Positions 9,692 through 18,484 of a stretch of DNA of 64,000 bases are shown here, in pieces. Every line of letters begins with the position of its first letter. Position 1 is the stretch's first letter. The translations under genes and the position numbers were made by a program. This DNA is from Reyranella soli (GTDB lineage: Bacteria > Pseudomonadota > Alphaproteobacteria > Reyranellales > Reyranellaceae): the NCBI RefSeq assembly GCF_007992495.1, contig NZ_BKAJ01000031.1:1-64000 (forward strand), in the 5' to 3' direction. The notes beneath the pieces are model-generated. The model made no database searches, was not told the DNA's origin, and saw nothing but the letters and a program-made list of their open reading frames with translations.

Positions 9692-10476
9692 TCCCTAAGA
9701 GTTTTCCGCCGATGCCCGACTTCCCGGCCGGCGAGGTCTGGCTGGCGGGCGCGGGGCCTGGCGATCCGCGCCTGCTCACGGTGCTGGCGTTGCACGCCAT
9801 CGGCCAGGCCGACGATATCGTCTATGACGCGCTGGTCGATCGCCGCGTGCTCGACCTTCGCCGCGACGGCGCCGAGCTGATCTCCGCCGGCAAGCGCGGC
9901 GGCCGGCCCTCGTCGCAGCAGGGCGACATCAACGACGTGCTGATCGAGCGCGCCCGTGCTGGTCGGCGCGTGCTGCGACTGAAGGGCGGCGATCCCTTCG
10001 TGTTCGGCCGCGGCTGGGACGAGGCCTCGGCGCTGACCGAGGCCGGCATCCGCTTTCGCATCATCCCCGGCCTGACGGCCGGCCTGGCCGGCGCGGCGTT
10101 GGCCGGCATCCCCGCGACCTCGCGCGACACCAACCATGCCGTCGTGCTTGCCGCCGGCCATCGCGCGGAAGACGGCGGATCGGCGGCCGATTGGGCCGCG
10201 CTGGCCAAGCTCGGCCAGCCGATCGTGCTCTACATGCCGATGTCGCAGCTCGCGGAGATCACCGCGTCGCTGCAGCTGGGCGGCTTGTCATCCGATACGC
10301 CGGCCGCGCTGATCCAGTCGGCGGCTACCGACCAGGAGAGGGTGGTCGACAGCACGCTGGGCAATCTTGTGGACGACGCGGCGCGTCACGGCATCGGCTC
10401 GCCGTCGATCGTCGTCATTGGCGCCACGGCGGGACTGCGTCGTCATCTGCTGGGCTCGATGGTCCGCTGGCGATGA
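9688..10476 (+). CDS. cobA: Uroporphyrinogen-III C-methyltransferase CobA
   Basis: CobA methylates uroporphyrinogen III at C-2 and C-7 to give precorrin-2, the entry point to the corrin pathway. The 262-residue, single-domain protein (no siroheme synthase extension) shows [19 protein letters not shown] near residue 13, [14 protein letters not shown] near residue 69, [12 protein letters not shown] near residue 95 and [17 protein letters not shown] near residue 125. The start is a GTG inside the end of cobM, giving [19 protein letters not shown]. The stop overlaps cobB by 4 bases. Confidence 0.93.
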   Translation: MIPKSFPPMPDFPAGEVWLAGAGPGDPRLLTVLALHAIGQADDIVYDALVDRRVLDLRRDGAELISAGKRGGRPSSQQGDINDVLIERARAGRRVLRLKGGDPFVFGRGWDEASALTEAGIRFRIIPGLTAGLAGAALAGIPATSRDTNHAVVLAAGHRAEDGGSAADWAALAKLGQPIVLYMPMSQLAEITASLQLGGLSSDTPAALIQSAATDQERVVDSTLGNLVDDAARHGIGSPSIVVIGATAGLRRHLLGSMVRWR

Positions 10477-11780
10477 CACAAGGGTTGATCGTCGCAGCGC
10501 CGCATTCCGGCGCCGGCAAGACCACGGTGACGATCGGCCTGATGTGCGCGCTGCGCCGGCAAGGCTTGGCCGTGCAGGCCTACAAGTGCGGGCCCGACTA
10601 TATCGATCCCGCGTTCCACGCCGTGGCGACGGGCCGGCCGAGCTTCAACCTCGACACCTGGGCGATGGCGCCGACAACGCTCGGCGATCTTTTGGCGCGC
10701 CACACCGCCGACATCGCTATCGCCGAAGGGGTGATGGGCCTGTTCGACGGCGTCGCGGCGCCCGGCCAGATCGCGCGCGGTGCCACGGCCGATCTTGCCG
10801 CCTTGCTCGGCTGGCCGGTGCTGCTGGTGCTCGATGTCGCAGGCCAGACCGAGACGGCGGCCGCCGTCGCCGCGGGTCTGGCGCATTATCGCGACGATGT
10901 CGCCGTTGCCGGCGTGATCCTCAATCGCGTCGCAAGCCCACGCCATCTCGCCCTGATCACGCCGGGCTTCGAGCGTGTGGGGCTGAAAGTGTTCGGCGCG
11001 CTTGGCCATGATGCGCGGTTCGAGTTGCCCGAGCGTCATCTCGGTCTAGTCCAGGCCAATGAGACGGACGATATCGACCAACGGCTCGATGCATTGGGTG
11101 ACGCCATCGCGAGTGCCGTCGATCTTTCAGCCGTTCGGCGTGCGGCGGCGCCCGCGAAGCCGATGGCCGGCGGTTCGTCACGACGACCGCCGGGCCAGCG
11201 CATCGCTGTCGCGCGCGATCGCGCGTTCTCCTTCATGTATCCGCATCTGCTCGAGGGTTGGCGCTCGGCCGGCGCGGAGATCCTGCCTTTCTCGCCGCTC
11301 GGCGACGAAGCGCCGGACACGAGCGCCGACGTCGTCTGGCTGCCCGGCGGCTATCCCGAGCTGCATGGCGGCATGCTGGCAGCGGCGCGGCGCTTCCAGG
11401 ATGGGCTGCATGTGCTCGCGGCGCGGTCGGTGCCGATCCACGGTGAGTGCGGTGGCTACATGGTGCTGGGGCAGGGGATCGAGGATGCCGACGGGCATCG
11501 GCATTCCATGACCGGGCTGCTGCAAGTCGAGACCTCGTTCGCCAAGCGCAGGCTGCACATCGGTTATCGCCGCGCGCGGCTTTTGGCCGACGGCCCGCTG
11601 GGACCGGCCGGCGAGACCGTCATGGGCCACGAATTCCACTATGCCAGCGTGCTGAAGGTCGGTGACGAGCCGCTGGTCGATTGCCGCGATGCGACCGGCG
11701 CGGTCGTTCCGGAGGCCGGCGCTCGCAACGGCTCGGTAAGTGGCACGTTCTTCCATGCCATTGATGGATTAAAGACATGA
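10473..11780 (+). CDS. cobB: Hydrogenobyrinic acid a,c-diamide synthase CobB
   Basis: CobB amidates the a and c side chains of hydrogenobyrinic acid, using glutamine and ATP. The 435-residue protein has an N-terminal dethiobiotin-synthetase-like ATPase domain with the P-loop APHSGAGKTTVTIG near residue 8 and the family block YKCGPDYIDPAFH near residue 36. The C-terminal class I glutamine amidotransferase domain has its nucleophile in HGECGGYMVLG near residue 322. The ATG at 10473 overlaps the cobA stop. The stop overlaps bluB. Confidence 0.94.
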   Translation: MTQGLIVAAPHSGAGKTTVTIGLMCALRRQGLAVQAYKCGPDYIDPAFHAVATGRPSFNLDTWAMAPTTLGDLLARHTADIAIAEGVMGLFDGVAAPGQIARGATADLAALLGWPVLLVLDVAGQTETAAAVAAGLAHYRDDVAVAGVILNRVASPRHLALITPGFERVGLKVFGALGHDARFELPERHLGLVQANETDDIDQRLDALGDAIASAVDLSAVRRAAAPAKPMAGGSSRRPPGQRIAVARDRAFSFMYPHLLEGWRSAGAEILPFSPLGDEAPDTSADVVWLPGGYPELHGGMLAAARRFQDGLHVLAARSVPIHGECGGYMVLGQGIEDADGHRHSMTGLLQVETSFAKRRLHIGYRRARLLADGPLGPAGETVMGHEFHYASVLKVGDEPLVDCRDATGAVVPEAGARNGSVSGTFFHAIDGLKT

Positions 11781-12412
11781 AACCGTCGTTCGATCCCGCC
11801 TTTCGCGCGCAGTTCCGCGAGCTCGTGCTGTGGCGGCGCGATGTCCGGCGCTTTCGCCGCGACCCCGTGCCGCGCGAGCGCATCGACGCGCTGATCGAGA
11901 TCGCCACCCACGCGCCGTCGGTGGGCTTGAGCCAGCCCTGGCGCTTCGTGCACATCGAATCGCCAGAGCGCCGCACCGCCGTCATCAAGAGCTTCACGGG
12001 CGCCAACGAGCGCGCCTTGGCGGGCTACTCCGGCGAGAAGCAGGAGACTTATGCCAGTCTCAAGCTCGAAGGTCTCAAGGAGGCGCCGGTTCACCTCGCG
12101 GTGCTCTCTGACGACGGTACCCACACCGGCAGTGGGCTTGGCCAGCAGACCATGCCCGAGACGCTGCACTATTCCGTCGTTGCTGCGATCCAGACCCTGT
12201 GGCTGGCGGCGCGTGCTGACGGCATCGGCATGGGCTGGGTGTCGATCCTCGATCCTGCTGCGGTTACCAAGGCTCTCGATGTCCCGAAGAACTGGAGCCT
12301 GGTCGCCTATCTCTGCCTCGGGCTTCCCGCCGAGGAGCATCTCGATCCCGAGCTGGAGAGGCATCACTGGGAACAGCGCACCGACCTCAAGGACGTCGTG
12401 TTCACACGCTGA
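11777..12412 (+). CDS. bluB: 5,6-Dimethylbenzimidazole synthase BluB
   Basis: BluB breaks down reduced FMN with oxygen to make dimethylbenzimidazole, the lower ligand of B12. The 211-residue nitroreductase-fold protein has RRDVRRFRRDPVPRERID near residue 17, the FMN-binding ATHAPSVGLSQPWRF near residue 43 and GMGWVSILDPA near residue 152. It is the last gene of the plus-strand cobalamin operon, coupled to cobB by an ATGA overlap. Together with CobG it shows that the organism can make true cobalamin aerobically. Confidence 0.94.
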   Translation: MKPSFDPAFRAQFRELVLWRRDVRRFRRDPVPRERIDALIEIATHAPSVGLSQPWRFVHIESPERRTAVIKSFTGANERALAGYSGEKQETYASLKLEGLKEAPVHLAVLSDDGTHTGSGLGQQTMPETLHYSVVAAIQTLWLAARADGIGMGWVSILDPAAVTKALDVPKNWSLVAYLCLGLPAEEHLDPELERHHWEQRTDLKDVVFTR

Positions 12413-12445
12413 GGCTTGACGCTTTTCACATCGGCTGCCAGTTTG

Positions 12446-12625
12446 GCTGCGGTGGTTCCCGCAAGGGATCAAAAGGGAACGCGGTGCATGTGTCTGCACA
12501 TAACCCCGCGGCTGCCCCCGCAACTGTGAGCGGCGAGCTTGCGACCGAAATGCCACTGGGCGCCGAAAGGCACCTGGGAAGGCGGTCGAAAGCGACGACC
12601 CGCAAGCCAGGAGACCTGCCACCAG
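12446..12625 (+). promoter_or_regulatory. Cobalamin (adenosylcobalamin) riboswitch
   Basis: This untranslated stretch between bluB and the B12 uptake genes has the hallmarks of the cobalamin riboswitch: ggtggttccc near its 5' end, the B12-box core tgccactg at 12551-12558, and the conserved 3' block aagccaggagacctgcc at 12604-12620. It faces the methyltransferase-btuBFCD operon, so high cobalamin would be expected to lower uptake gene expression. I could not identify the expression platform; the 60 bases after it hold no clear U-tract terminator, so control of translation is possible. The cob operon upstream is not under this element. Confidence 0.93.
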
Positions 12626-12688
12626 CAGCGGTCACGCGCGAACGCATTGGGCGGGGTGTCCTGGTGTAGAAACTGACCCGGGCCGGCC

Positions 12689-13501
12689 GTGGCAAGCGGC
12701 ATGGCGTGGGTCGGCTACAGGTTCGCGGTGACGGGTGACGTCTGCCGCGGGTCTGTCTTGTCGGTTCTTCTCAATCATCCTGCCCAGCGCGATATCGATC
12801 CGCTCGAGCTCTATGCCTCGGCCATCGATACGTCGGACTACGTCGCGGCGTTGGCGCCCTTGATCCGGCAGGCGGTGCCCGAGGTCGGGCATCTGCTCGA
12901 TGTCGGCGCGGGCGGCGGCCAGCTCGGCATGGCGATCCACGATGCGGCCCGATCATGGACCGCCATCGAACCCTCGCCGACCATGCGGGCGCGCCTGGTG
13001 AAGCTCGCTCATCCACCGCACGTCATCGCTGCCGCTTGGGAGCAGGCAGAGGTCGCCATTCGCCACGATACGGTGCTGGCTGCGACTATGCCGGCCTTCT
13101 TCGATCAGCCGGAAGCCTTTCTCGCGCGCTGCCGTGCCTGGGCGCGCACCGTCGTCTGGGTCGTGCCGGCACATGCCGGTCCGAAGGGACTGTGTTTTGC
13201 AGGCTGCCTGCTGCGCGAATGGCATCGCGAAGACGAGACGCCGGGCATCGATATCGTAATGCGCGGCCTCTCGTTGGCGTCGCGACCGGCACATATCCCA
13301 TTCGCGGATTGGACCTTCACGGGCATCGTGCCCGATCTAAATGAGCTTTCCGCTTATCTCGCCGATCGTCTCGGGTGGGGCCCGTCGGACGGACGTCGCG
13401 AGCAGTTGACGGCGCATCTCGCCCGGCAGGCGAAGCGCCAGGAGGCGGGTCATCGCCTCGATATCCCGAGAAGATCTGCCGTTCTTGTGTGGGGACAATA
13501 A
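12689..13501 (+). CDS. Class I SAM-dependent methyltransferase-like protein in the B12 uptake operon
   Basis: A protein of up to 270 residues with a class I methyltransferase motif I, LLDVGAGGGQLGMAI, near residue 70, followed by an acidic IEPSP strand end near residue 92. The C-terminal half has no feature I recognise. It lies between the cobalamin riboswitch and btuB, and its TAA overlaps the btuB ATG by one base, so it is very likely co-regulated by B12 and translated with the receptor. The start is uncertain: GTG at 12689 and ATG at 12701 are possible, and family-like sequence becomes convincing only around LLNHPAQRDIDPLELYASAI. Substrate unknown; a link to corrinoid handling is inference from context. 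Confidence 0.7.
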   Translation: MASGMAWVGYRFAVTGDVCRGSVLSVLLNHPAQRDIDPLELYASAIDTSDYVAALAPLIRQAVPEVGHLLDVGAGGGQLGMAIHDAARSWTAIEPSPTMRARLVKLAHPPHVIAAAWEQAEVAIRHDTVLAATMPAFFDQPEAFLARCRAWARTVVWVVPAHAGPKGLCFAGCLLREWHREDETPGIDIVMRGLSLASRPAHIPFADWTFTGIVPDLNELSAYLADRLGWGPSDGRREQLTAHLARQAKRQEAGHRLDIPRRSAVLVWGQ

Positions 13502-15723
13502 TGAACAAGCGTGCCGTGCTGGCGCTCGCCAGCGTGATCCTGCCATCGACCGTGCTGGCCCAAGGCCAGCAGCAAGGCCAGCAGCAACCGCAACAGCCGC
13601 CACAGCTGAAGCCGATGGACCAGCCTGGCCAGCAGCAATATTTCCTGCCCGAAGGCTTCATCACCGCGACCGGCCGGCCCGAGCCGATCAGCCGTCTGGT
13701 CGGCACGGTGCAGGTCATCCACCAGGACCGTATCGCCAAGTCGACCGCCCGTTCGGTCACCGAGCTGCTGAACGAGAACGCCGTCGGCTTCATGAGCGAA
13801 TGGACGCCCGGCCAGACCTCGATCAACATCCGCGGCGCCTCGACCGAGGGCCAGGGTCGCGACTTCAAGAGCCAGGTGTTGGTGCTGCTCAACGGCCACC
13901 GCGCCGGCACCGCCAACGTCTCCAAGCTGTCGACCGCCGACATCGAGCGCATCGAGATCGTGCGCGGCCCGAGCTCGGTGATCTACGGCAGCCAGAACAT
14001 GGGCGGCGTCATCAACATCATCCTGAAGACCGGCCTCACGGCGCCGGGCAACGTCGTGCAGGCCGATGCGGGCTCATGGAACCTGCTCGAGGCGAAGGCC
14101 GCGAGCGGCGGTCTCTACAAGGGCTTCGACTGGTACATCGGCGGCGCCGCCAGTACGCGCGACAACTACGCCATCTCGGGCGGTGCGCCGGAGCTCAACA
14201 CGGCGTGGACGCGATACGGCGCCACTGGCGCCTTCGGCTATCAGATCGACGAGGGCAGCCGCGTCGAGGGCACGGTGCGATCGGACGGCATCTACAATGC
14301 CGGCTTCCGCGGCTCGAGCGCCAACCTGTTCGCCTTCGACACGCGCTACAATTACTCGTTCGACACGAGCTACCTTGCCAAGACGCGCGATGGACAGGGC
14401 AATTTCTACTTCCAGGCCTACTTCGTCACCGACGTCGATGATCTGAACAATCCCTCGCCGCTCAGCGCGCTCAATGCGCCCGCTGCGCGTACCACGATGG
14501 ACCACAACCGCCGGCAGCTCGACATCCTCGGCACGCGCTTCCAGCCGCGCTACAAGCTTTTCTCCGGCAACGAGCTTCTCTTCGGCCTGGATTGGGAGCG
14601 CAGCTGGCTGCGCTCGGATCGCTATCGCGCCGGCGGCTCGGCCGTGACCAACCTCTCGCCGCAGGACAACAACCAGACCGACAACGTCTTTGCCGTCTAC
14701 CTCGAGGATTCGCAGAGCTTCTTCGACGACAAGCTGATCGTGCGCGGCGGCGTGCGCCAGACCTGGGGCACCACGGCGCTCGACTGGACGCCCTTTGCCC
14801 CGACCCTGGTCACCGGCACGAATCCCTACCAGGCGACGACCTATTCGGCTGGCCTGACCTACGCCTTCACCGACTGGCTGGCGGGACGCGCCGGCGCCTC
14901 GAGCGGCTTTCGCGCGCCGACCGCCACCGAGATCGGCGCCAACTTCACGACCACGCCGATCGGCACGACGATCTTCGGCAGTCCCGGGCTGGGGCCGGAG
15001 ACCAGCCAGCAATGGGAGGTCGGCGCCACGGCAACGTGGAAGGGCGGCCGCTTCGACACGGTCGTGTTCCAGAACACCATCTCCAACCGCATCACACCGT
15101 TCACCGTTTCCTCGACTGGCGGCCGCGTCGTGCAGATCCAGACCAACAGCCCGGCCAACCTCGTGGTCCAGGGCATCGAGTTCCAGCTGCAGGCCGACCT
15201 GTTCCAGTCGTTCAGCTGGCGGCCGGCCGTCGAGGGCCTGTTCTGGAACGTGTTCGGCAACGGCTACTACAATTGGAAGATGACCGACTATGGCGCCAAT
15301 CCGCTGTCAGGCACCGACCTGGCGCTGCGCATCAACAAGTACGGCGCGTCGATCGGTACGCTCTTCGGCCAGGTGGGCACGCAGTACCCCTGGAGTTTCC
15401 AGCTGCTCGGCATCCTGCGCGGGCCGATGTGGTACAACACCGAGGAGAGCCTTTCGCCGGTGTTCTTCCCCGGGCAGAACCGCACGGTGAGCGTCTACGA
15501 GAAGGGAGCGTTCTGGGTGTGGAACTCGCGCTTCGAGCTCGAAGTGATCAAGGACCTGAAGCTGTTCGCGGCGGTCAACAACATCTTCGACGTGAACAAC
15601 CATCCGATCTTCATCGCCCAGGACGCCATGCCGTGCACCGCCTTCCAAGCGAACCAGAACGGCGCCTGCGGCAACTCCATGCCGGGGCGGGAAGTCATTG
15701 CCGGCTTCCAGTTCAGGTTTTGA
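13501..15723 (+). CDS. btuB: TonB-dependent outer membrane receptor, probably for vitamin B12 (BtuB)
   Basis: The 740-residue protein begins with a signal peptide (MNKRAVLALASVILPSTVLA), then a glutamine/proline-rich stretch, a plug domain at roughly residues 50-170 (INIRGAS, IERIEIVRGPSSVIYGSQNM, GGVINIILK), and a beta-barrel ending in the outer-membrane-type terminal ...AGFQFRF. Such receptors use TonB energy to import large nutrients. The cobalamin riboswitch upstream and btuFCD downstream indicate cobalamin as substrate. The start ATG at 13501 overlaps the preceding TAA. The Q-rich linker after the signal peptide is unusual but probably harmless. Confidence 0.9.
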   Translation: MNKRAVLALASVILPSTVLAQGQQQGQQQPQQPPQLKPMDQPGQQQYFLPEGFITATGRPEPISRLVGTVQVIHQDRIAKSTARSVTELLNENAVGFMSEWTPGQTSINIRGASTEGQGRDFKSQVLVLLNGHRAGTANVSKLSTADIERIEIVRGPSSVIYGSQNMGGVINIILKTGLTAPGNVVQADAGSWNLLEAKAASGGLYKGFDWYIGGAASTRDNYAISGGAPELNTAWTRYGATGAFGYQIDEGSRVEGTVRSDGIYNAGFRGSSANLFAFDTRYNYSFDTSYLAKTRDGQGNFYFQAYFVTDVDDLNNPSPLSALNAPAARTTMDHNRRQLDILGTRFQPRYKLFSGNELLFGLDWERSWLRSDRYRAGGSAVTNLSPQDNNQTDNVFAVYLEDSQSFFDDKLIVRGGVRQTWGTTALDWTPFAPTLVTGTNPYQATTYSAGLTYAFTDWLAGRAGASSGFRAPTATEIGANFTTTPIGTTIFGSPGLGPETSQQWEVGATATWKGGRFDTVVFQNTISNRITPFTVSSTGGRVVQIQTNSPANLVVQGIEFQLQADLFQSFSWRPAVEGLFWNVFGNGYYNWKMTDYGANPLSGTDLALRINKYGASIGTLFGQVGTQYPWSFQLLGILRGPMWYNTEESLSPVFFPGQNRTVSVYEKGAFWVWNSRFELEVIKDLKLFAAVNNIFDVNNHPIFIAQDAMPCTAFQANQNGACGNSMPGREVIAGFQFRF

Positions 15724-16601
15724 TCAGGACGCTCGCCTTCCTCGCCATGCTGGCGCTCGCCGCGCCGTTGCGGGCCGAGCCCGTCACGGTGCGCGACGCC
15801 TTCGATCGCAGCGTCACCGTGCCCGAGCCGCCGCAGCGCATCGTCACCATCTTCGCGTCGAACACGGAGATGGTGGCGGCGCTGGGCCTGCCCGATCGCA
15901 TCGTCGGCATCGAGGCCTACACACGCTATCCGCCGGAGGTGCTGAAGAAGCCGCTGGTCGGCGGTCGGCTGGGCTTCTCCGTCGACGAGGTCGTAGCGCA
16001 GCGGCCTGACCTGGTCGTCGTCACGCCCTCGCGCCAGGCCGCCAATCAGCTCGTCGATCCCATGCAGCGGCTGGGCATTCCCATCGTCGTGCTGCTGCAG
16101 CGGGACGTGGCGGAGATCCTGTCGAACATCCGCCTGCTGGGCCGCCTGACCGGCGTGCCCGAGCGCGGCGAGCAGTTGGCGAAAAGCCTGCAGGCCCGCC
16201 TCGACAAGGTCGAGCAGCGTGTTGCCGGCCGGAAGAAGCCCAGCGTGATCGTGATCACGGGCCGGCTGGGCAACGGCCTGCTGCTGGTGACGCGGCCGGG
16301 CACCTACACCGGCGACGCCATCGTGCGTGCGGGCGGCGACCTCGCCTTCGATGCCGGCGCCATCGCCCAGGTCTCGCCAGAAGCCGTCTTCAAGGCCGAT
16401 CCCGACCTGCTGCTGTTCGCCGGCAACGAGAAGGACATGAAGGAACTGATCGGCCGGCCCGGCTGGTCCGAGATGCGCGCCGTGCGGAGCGGCCGTGTCC
16501 ATGCCGTCAACCGCGCCGAGCTCCTGATCCCCGGCCCGCGCACCATCGACGGAATCGAGCGGCTGGCGAACATCTTCCATCCGCCGACGGCCACGCAATG
16601 A
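15720..16601 (+). CDS. btuF: Cobalamin ABC transporter periplasmic binding protein (BtuF)
   Basis: The 293-residue protein has a short signal peptide (MIRTLAFLAMLALAAPLRA) and the fold III binding-protein pattern seen in B12 and Fe-siderophore transporters: VTVPEPPQRIVTIFASNTEM near residue 35 and a C-terminal region rich in VRSGRVHAVN-type strands. I place the start at TTG 15720, overlapping the btuB stop, because the signal peptide follows directly; an ATG at 15747 would cut into it. It would deliver cobalamin from BtuB to BtuC in the periplasm. The next gene, btuC, overlaps by 4 bases. Confidence 0.87.
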   Translation: MIRTLAFLAMLALAAPLRAEPVTVRDAFDRSVTVPEPPQRIVTIFASNTEMVAALGLPDRIVGIEAYTRYPPEVLKKPLVGGRLGFSVDEVVAQRPDLVVVTPSRQAANQLVDPMQRLGIPIVVLLQRDVAEILSNIRLLGRLTGVPERGEQLAKSLQARLDKVEQRVAGRKKPSVIVITGRLGNGLLLVTRPGTYTGDAIVRAGGDLAFDAGAIAQVSPEAVFKADPDLLLFAGNEKDMKELIGRPGWSEMRAVRSGRVHAVNRAELLIPGPRTIDGIERLANIFHPPTATQ

Positions 16602-17578
16602 GGGTGTGGCTGCTTCTCGTCCTGGCGCTGCTTTTGTCCATCGTCATCGGCGCTGCGGCCGGTCACGACTGGATGAGCCCGGCCGATCTCTTGCGCGCGC
16701 TGGCCGGCGACACCGACCTGCGCAGCCGGCTCCTGATCGACTGGCGCCTGCCGCGCGTGCTGGCAGCCGCCTTCGTCGGCGCCTTGCTGGGCCTGGGCGG
16801 CACGGTCTTCCAGGGCGTGTTCCGCAATCCATTGGCCGAGCCGTACCTGCTGGGATCGGCCGGCGGCGCCGCGCTCGGCGCCACGGTGGCGCTGCTGGTG
16901 CCGCTCGCCGCGCCGCAGTCGCTCGTGCTGCCGGTGCTCGCCTTCGCCGGCGCCTGGGCCGCCACCATGCTGGTGATCGGCATCTCGCGCGTCGCCGGCG
17001 CCGTCGATGCCGCCGGCATGCTTTTAGCCGGCGTCGCCGTGGCCGCGGTGCTGGGCGCCTTGCGTTCCTTCCTGATGCTGGCGCTGTCCGATGAGACGGT
17101 GAGCCTGCAGATCGTGCTGAGCTGGGTGCTGGGTGGCGTGCAGACGCCGACCTGGCCGATCCTCGGCCTGCTGGCGGCGATCTCGGTCGCCTGCCTGGCG
17201 CTGACCCTGATGCTGGCAAAGCGCCTCGACGTGCTGGGCCTGGGCGAGACCATGGCCATTGCCTTTGGCCTCAACGTCAATCGCTTCATCGCGTTCGCCG
17301 TGCTGGCAGGCTCGGTCGTCGTCGCTGCCGCCGTGGCCTTCGGCGGGTTGGTCGCTTTCGTGGGCCTTGCCTCGCCGCACATCGCGCGCTGGCTGGTCGG
17401 GCCGTTGCATCGGCCCTTGCTGCCGGCGTCGGCACTGGTCGGCGCCATCGTCGTCACCGTGGCGGACGCCATCGCGCGCTCGGCCCTGCCGCCCGCCGAG
17501 ATCCCGCTCGGCCTGGTGACGGCGGTGGCCGGCGGGCCGTTCTTCATTCTTCTGCTGGCCCGCAGGCTGCGCGCATGA
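16598..17578 (+). CDS. btuC: Cobalamin ABC transporter permease (BtuC, FecCD family)
   Basis: A 326-residue, very hydrophobic protein with about nine or ten membrane segments, matching the FecCD/BtuC permease family: DWRLPRVLAAAFVGALLGLG near residue 47, GVFRNPLAEPYLLGSAGGA near residue 71 and FVGLASPHIARWLVGP near residue 253. It forms the inner-membrane channel for BtuD-driven uptake. Start and stop each overlap the neighbouring gene by 4 bases, so btuF, btuC and btuD should be made together. Confidence 0.9.
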   Translation: MRVWLLLVLALLLSIVIGAAAGHDWMSPADLLRALAGDTDLRSRLLIDWRLPRVLAAAFVGALLGLGGTVFQGVFRNPLAEPYLLGSAGGAALGATVALLVPLAAPQSLVLPVLAFAGAWAATMLVIGISRVAGAVDAAGMLLAGVAVAAVLGALRSFLMLALSDETVSLQIVLSWVLGGVQTPTWPILGLLAAISVACLALTLMLAKRLDVLGLGETMAIAFGLNVNRFIAFAVLAGSVVVAAAVAFGGLVAFVGLASPHIARWLVGPLHRPLLPASALVGAIVVTVADAIARSALPPAEIPLGLVTAVAGGPFFILLLARRLRA

Positions 17579-18324
17579 CCGGCATCGCGGCCAACAACCT
17601 TTTAGTCAGGCGGAACGGCGCGACGCTGCTCGACGGCCTGTCGCTGTCGCTCGGACCGACCGGGTCGGTTGCCATCATCGGCCCCAATGGCGCGGGCAAG
17701 TCGACGCTCTTGAAGGTGCTGACCGGCATCGACAAGCCCAGCGCGGGCACGGTCCGGGTCGGCGATCGCGATCTCGCCTCCCTCAGCAACGCCCAGCGCG
17801 CCAGCACGATCGGCTACCTGCCGCAGTACTTCGAGCCGCACTGGGACCTCAGCGTCGCCGAGCTGGTGCGGCTGGGCGCCGACCGCAGCGACCGGCTGGC
17901 TGCCGGCGCGATCGAAGCGGCGACTGAAAAGTTCGAGCTCACCGCGCTCGGCCGGCGTCGCTGGTCGACCTTGTCGGGCGGCGAGCGGGCGCGCGTGCTG
18001 CTGGCCGCCGTGCTGGTGGTCGATCCGCCGGTGCTGCTGGCCGACGAGCCGGCAGCCAGCCTCGACATCCGCCATCGTCTCGACGTGATCCGCGCCCTGA
18101 CGCGCCGTCCTGATCGGCTGTCGGTCGTCGTCGTGCACGATCTCGATCTTGCCTTCACCTTCTTCGAGCGCGTGGTCGTGATCGATCGCGGCAAGGTCGT
18201 GGCTGACGGGCCGGCCAAAAGCCTGATCGAAGATCGGCGCATCGACGAAGTGTTCTCCGTCCGCTTCGACCGTCTCAAGACGCCGGACGGCTGGCTGCTC
18301 AGGGCATCGACCACGAATTCCTGA
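17575..18324 (+). CDS. btuD: Cobalamin ABC transporter ATPase (BtuD)
   Basis: A 249-residue ABC ATPase with Walker A GPNGAGKST near residue 37, signature LSGGERARVLLA near residue 134, Walker B VLLADEPAAS near residue 152 and switch VVHDLDLAFTF near residue 185. It powers BtuC. It is the last gene of the riboswitch-controlled operon: a 160-base gap follows, and the next transporter belongs to a different family. Confidence 0.9.
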   Translation: MTGIAANNLLVRRNGATLLDGLSLSLGPTGSVAIIGPNGAGKSTLLKVLTGIDKPSAGTVRVGDRDLASLSNAQRASTIGYLPQYFEPHWDLSVAELVRLGADRSDRLAAGAIEAATEKFELTALGRRRWSTLSGGERARVLLAAVLVVDPPVLLADEPAASLDIRHRLDVIRALTRRPDRLSVVVVHDLDLAFTFFERVVVIDRGKVVADGPAKSLIEDRRIDEVFSVRFDRLKTPDGWLLRASTTNS

Positions 18325-18356
18325 TTTCACGGTCAGGAGGAGATGAAACTCCCTCG

Positions 18357-18373
18357 CCGGCGAATAGCGCCGG
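18357..18373 (+). terminator. Small hairpin after btuD, possible terminator
   Basis: CCGGCG and CGCCGG flank a 5-base AATAG loop, 33 bases after the btuD stop. There is no T-run, so intrinsic termination is doubtful. The rest of the 160-base gap to the next gene holds nothing else I can identify; a promoter for the downstream transporter operon presumably lies here. Confidence 0.3.
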
Positions 18374-18484
18374 AAATCGCTGCCTTTGACCGCCTTCCTG
18401 CGACATCCCATCTATCTCGCCCCTGCAGGACGGGTTCGGCCTGGATTCTGCATGGCGGTGGTATCGATTTCGAAAGGAACGGTC

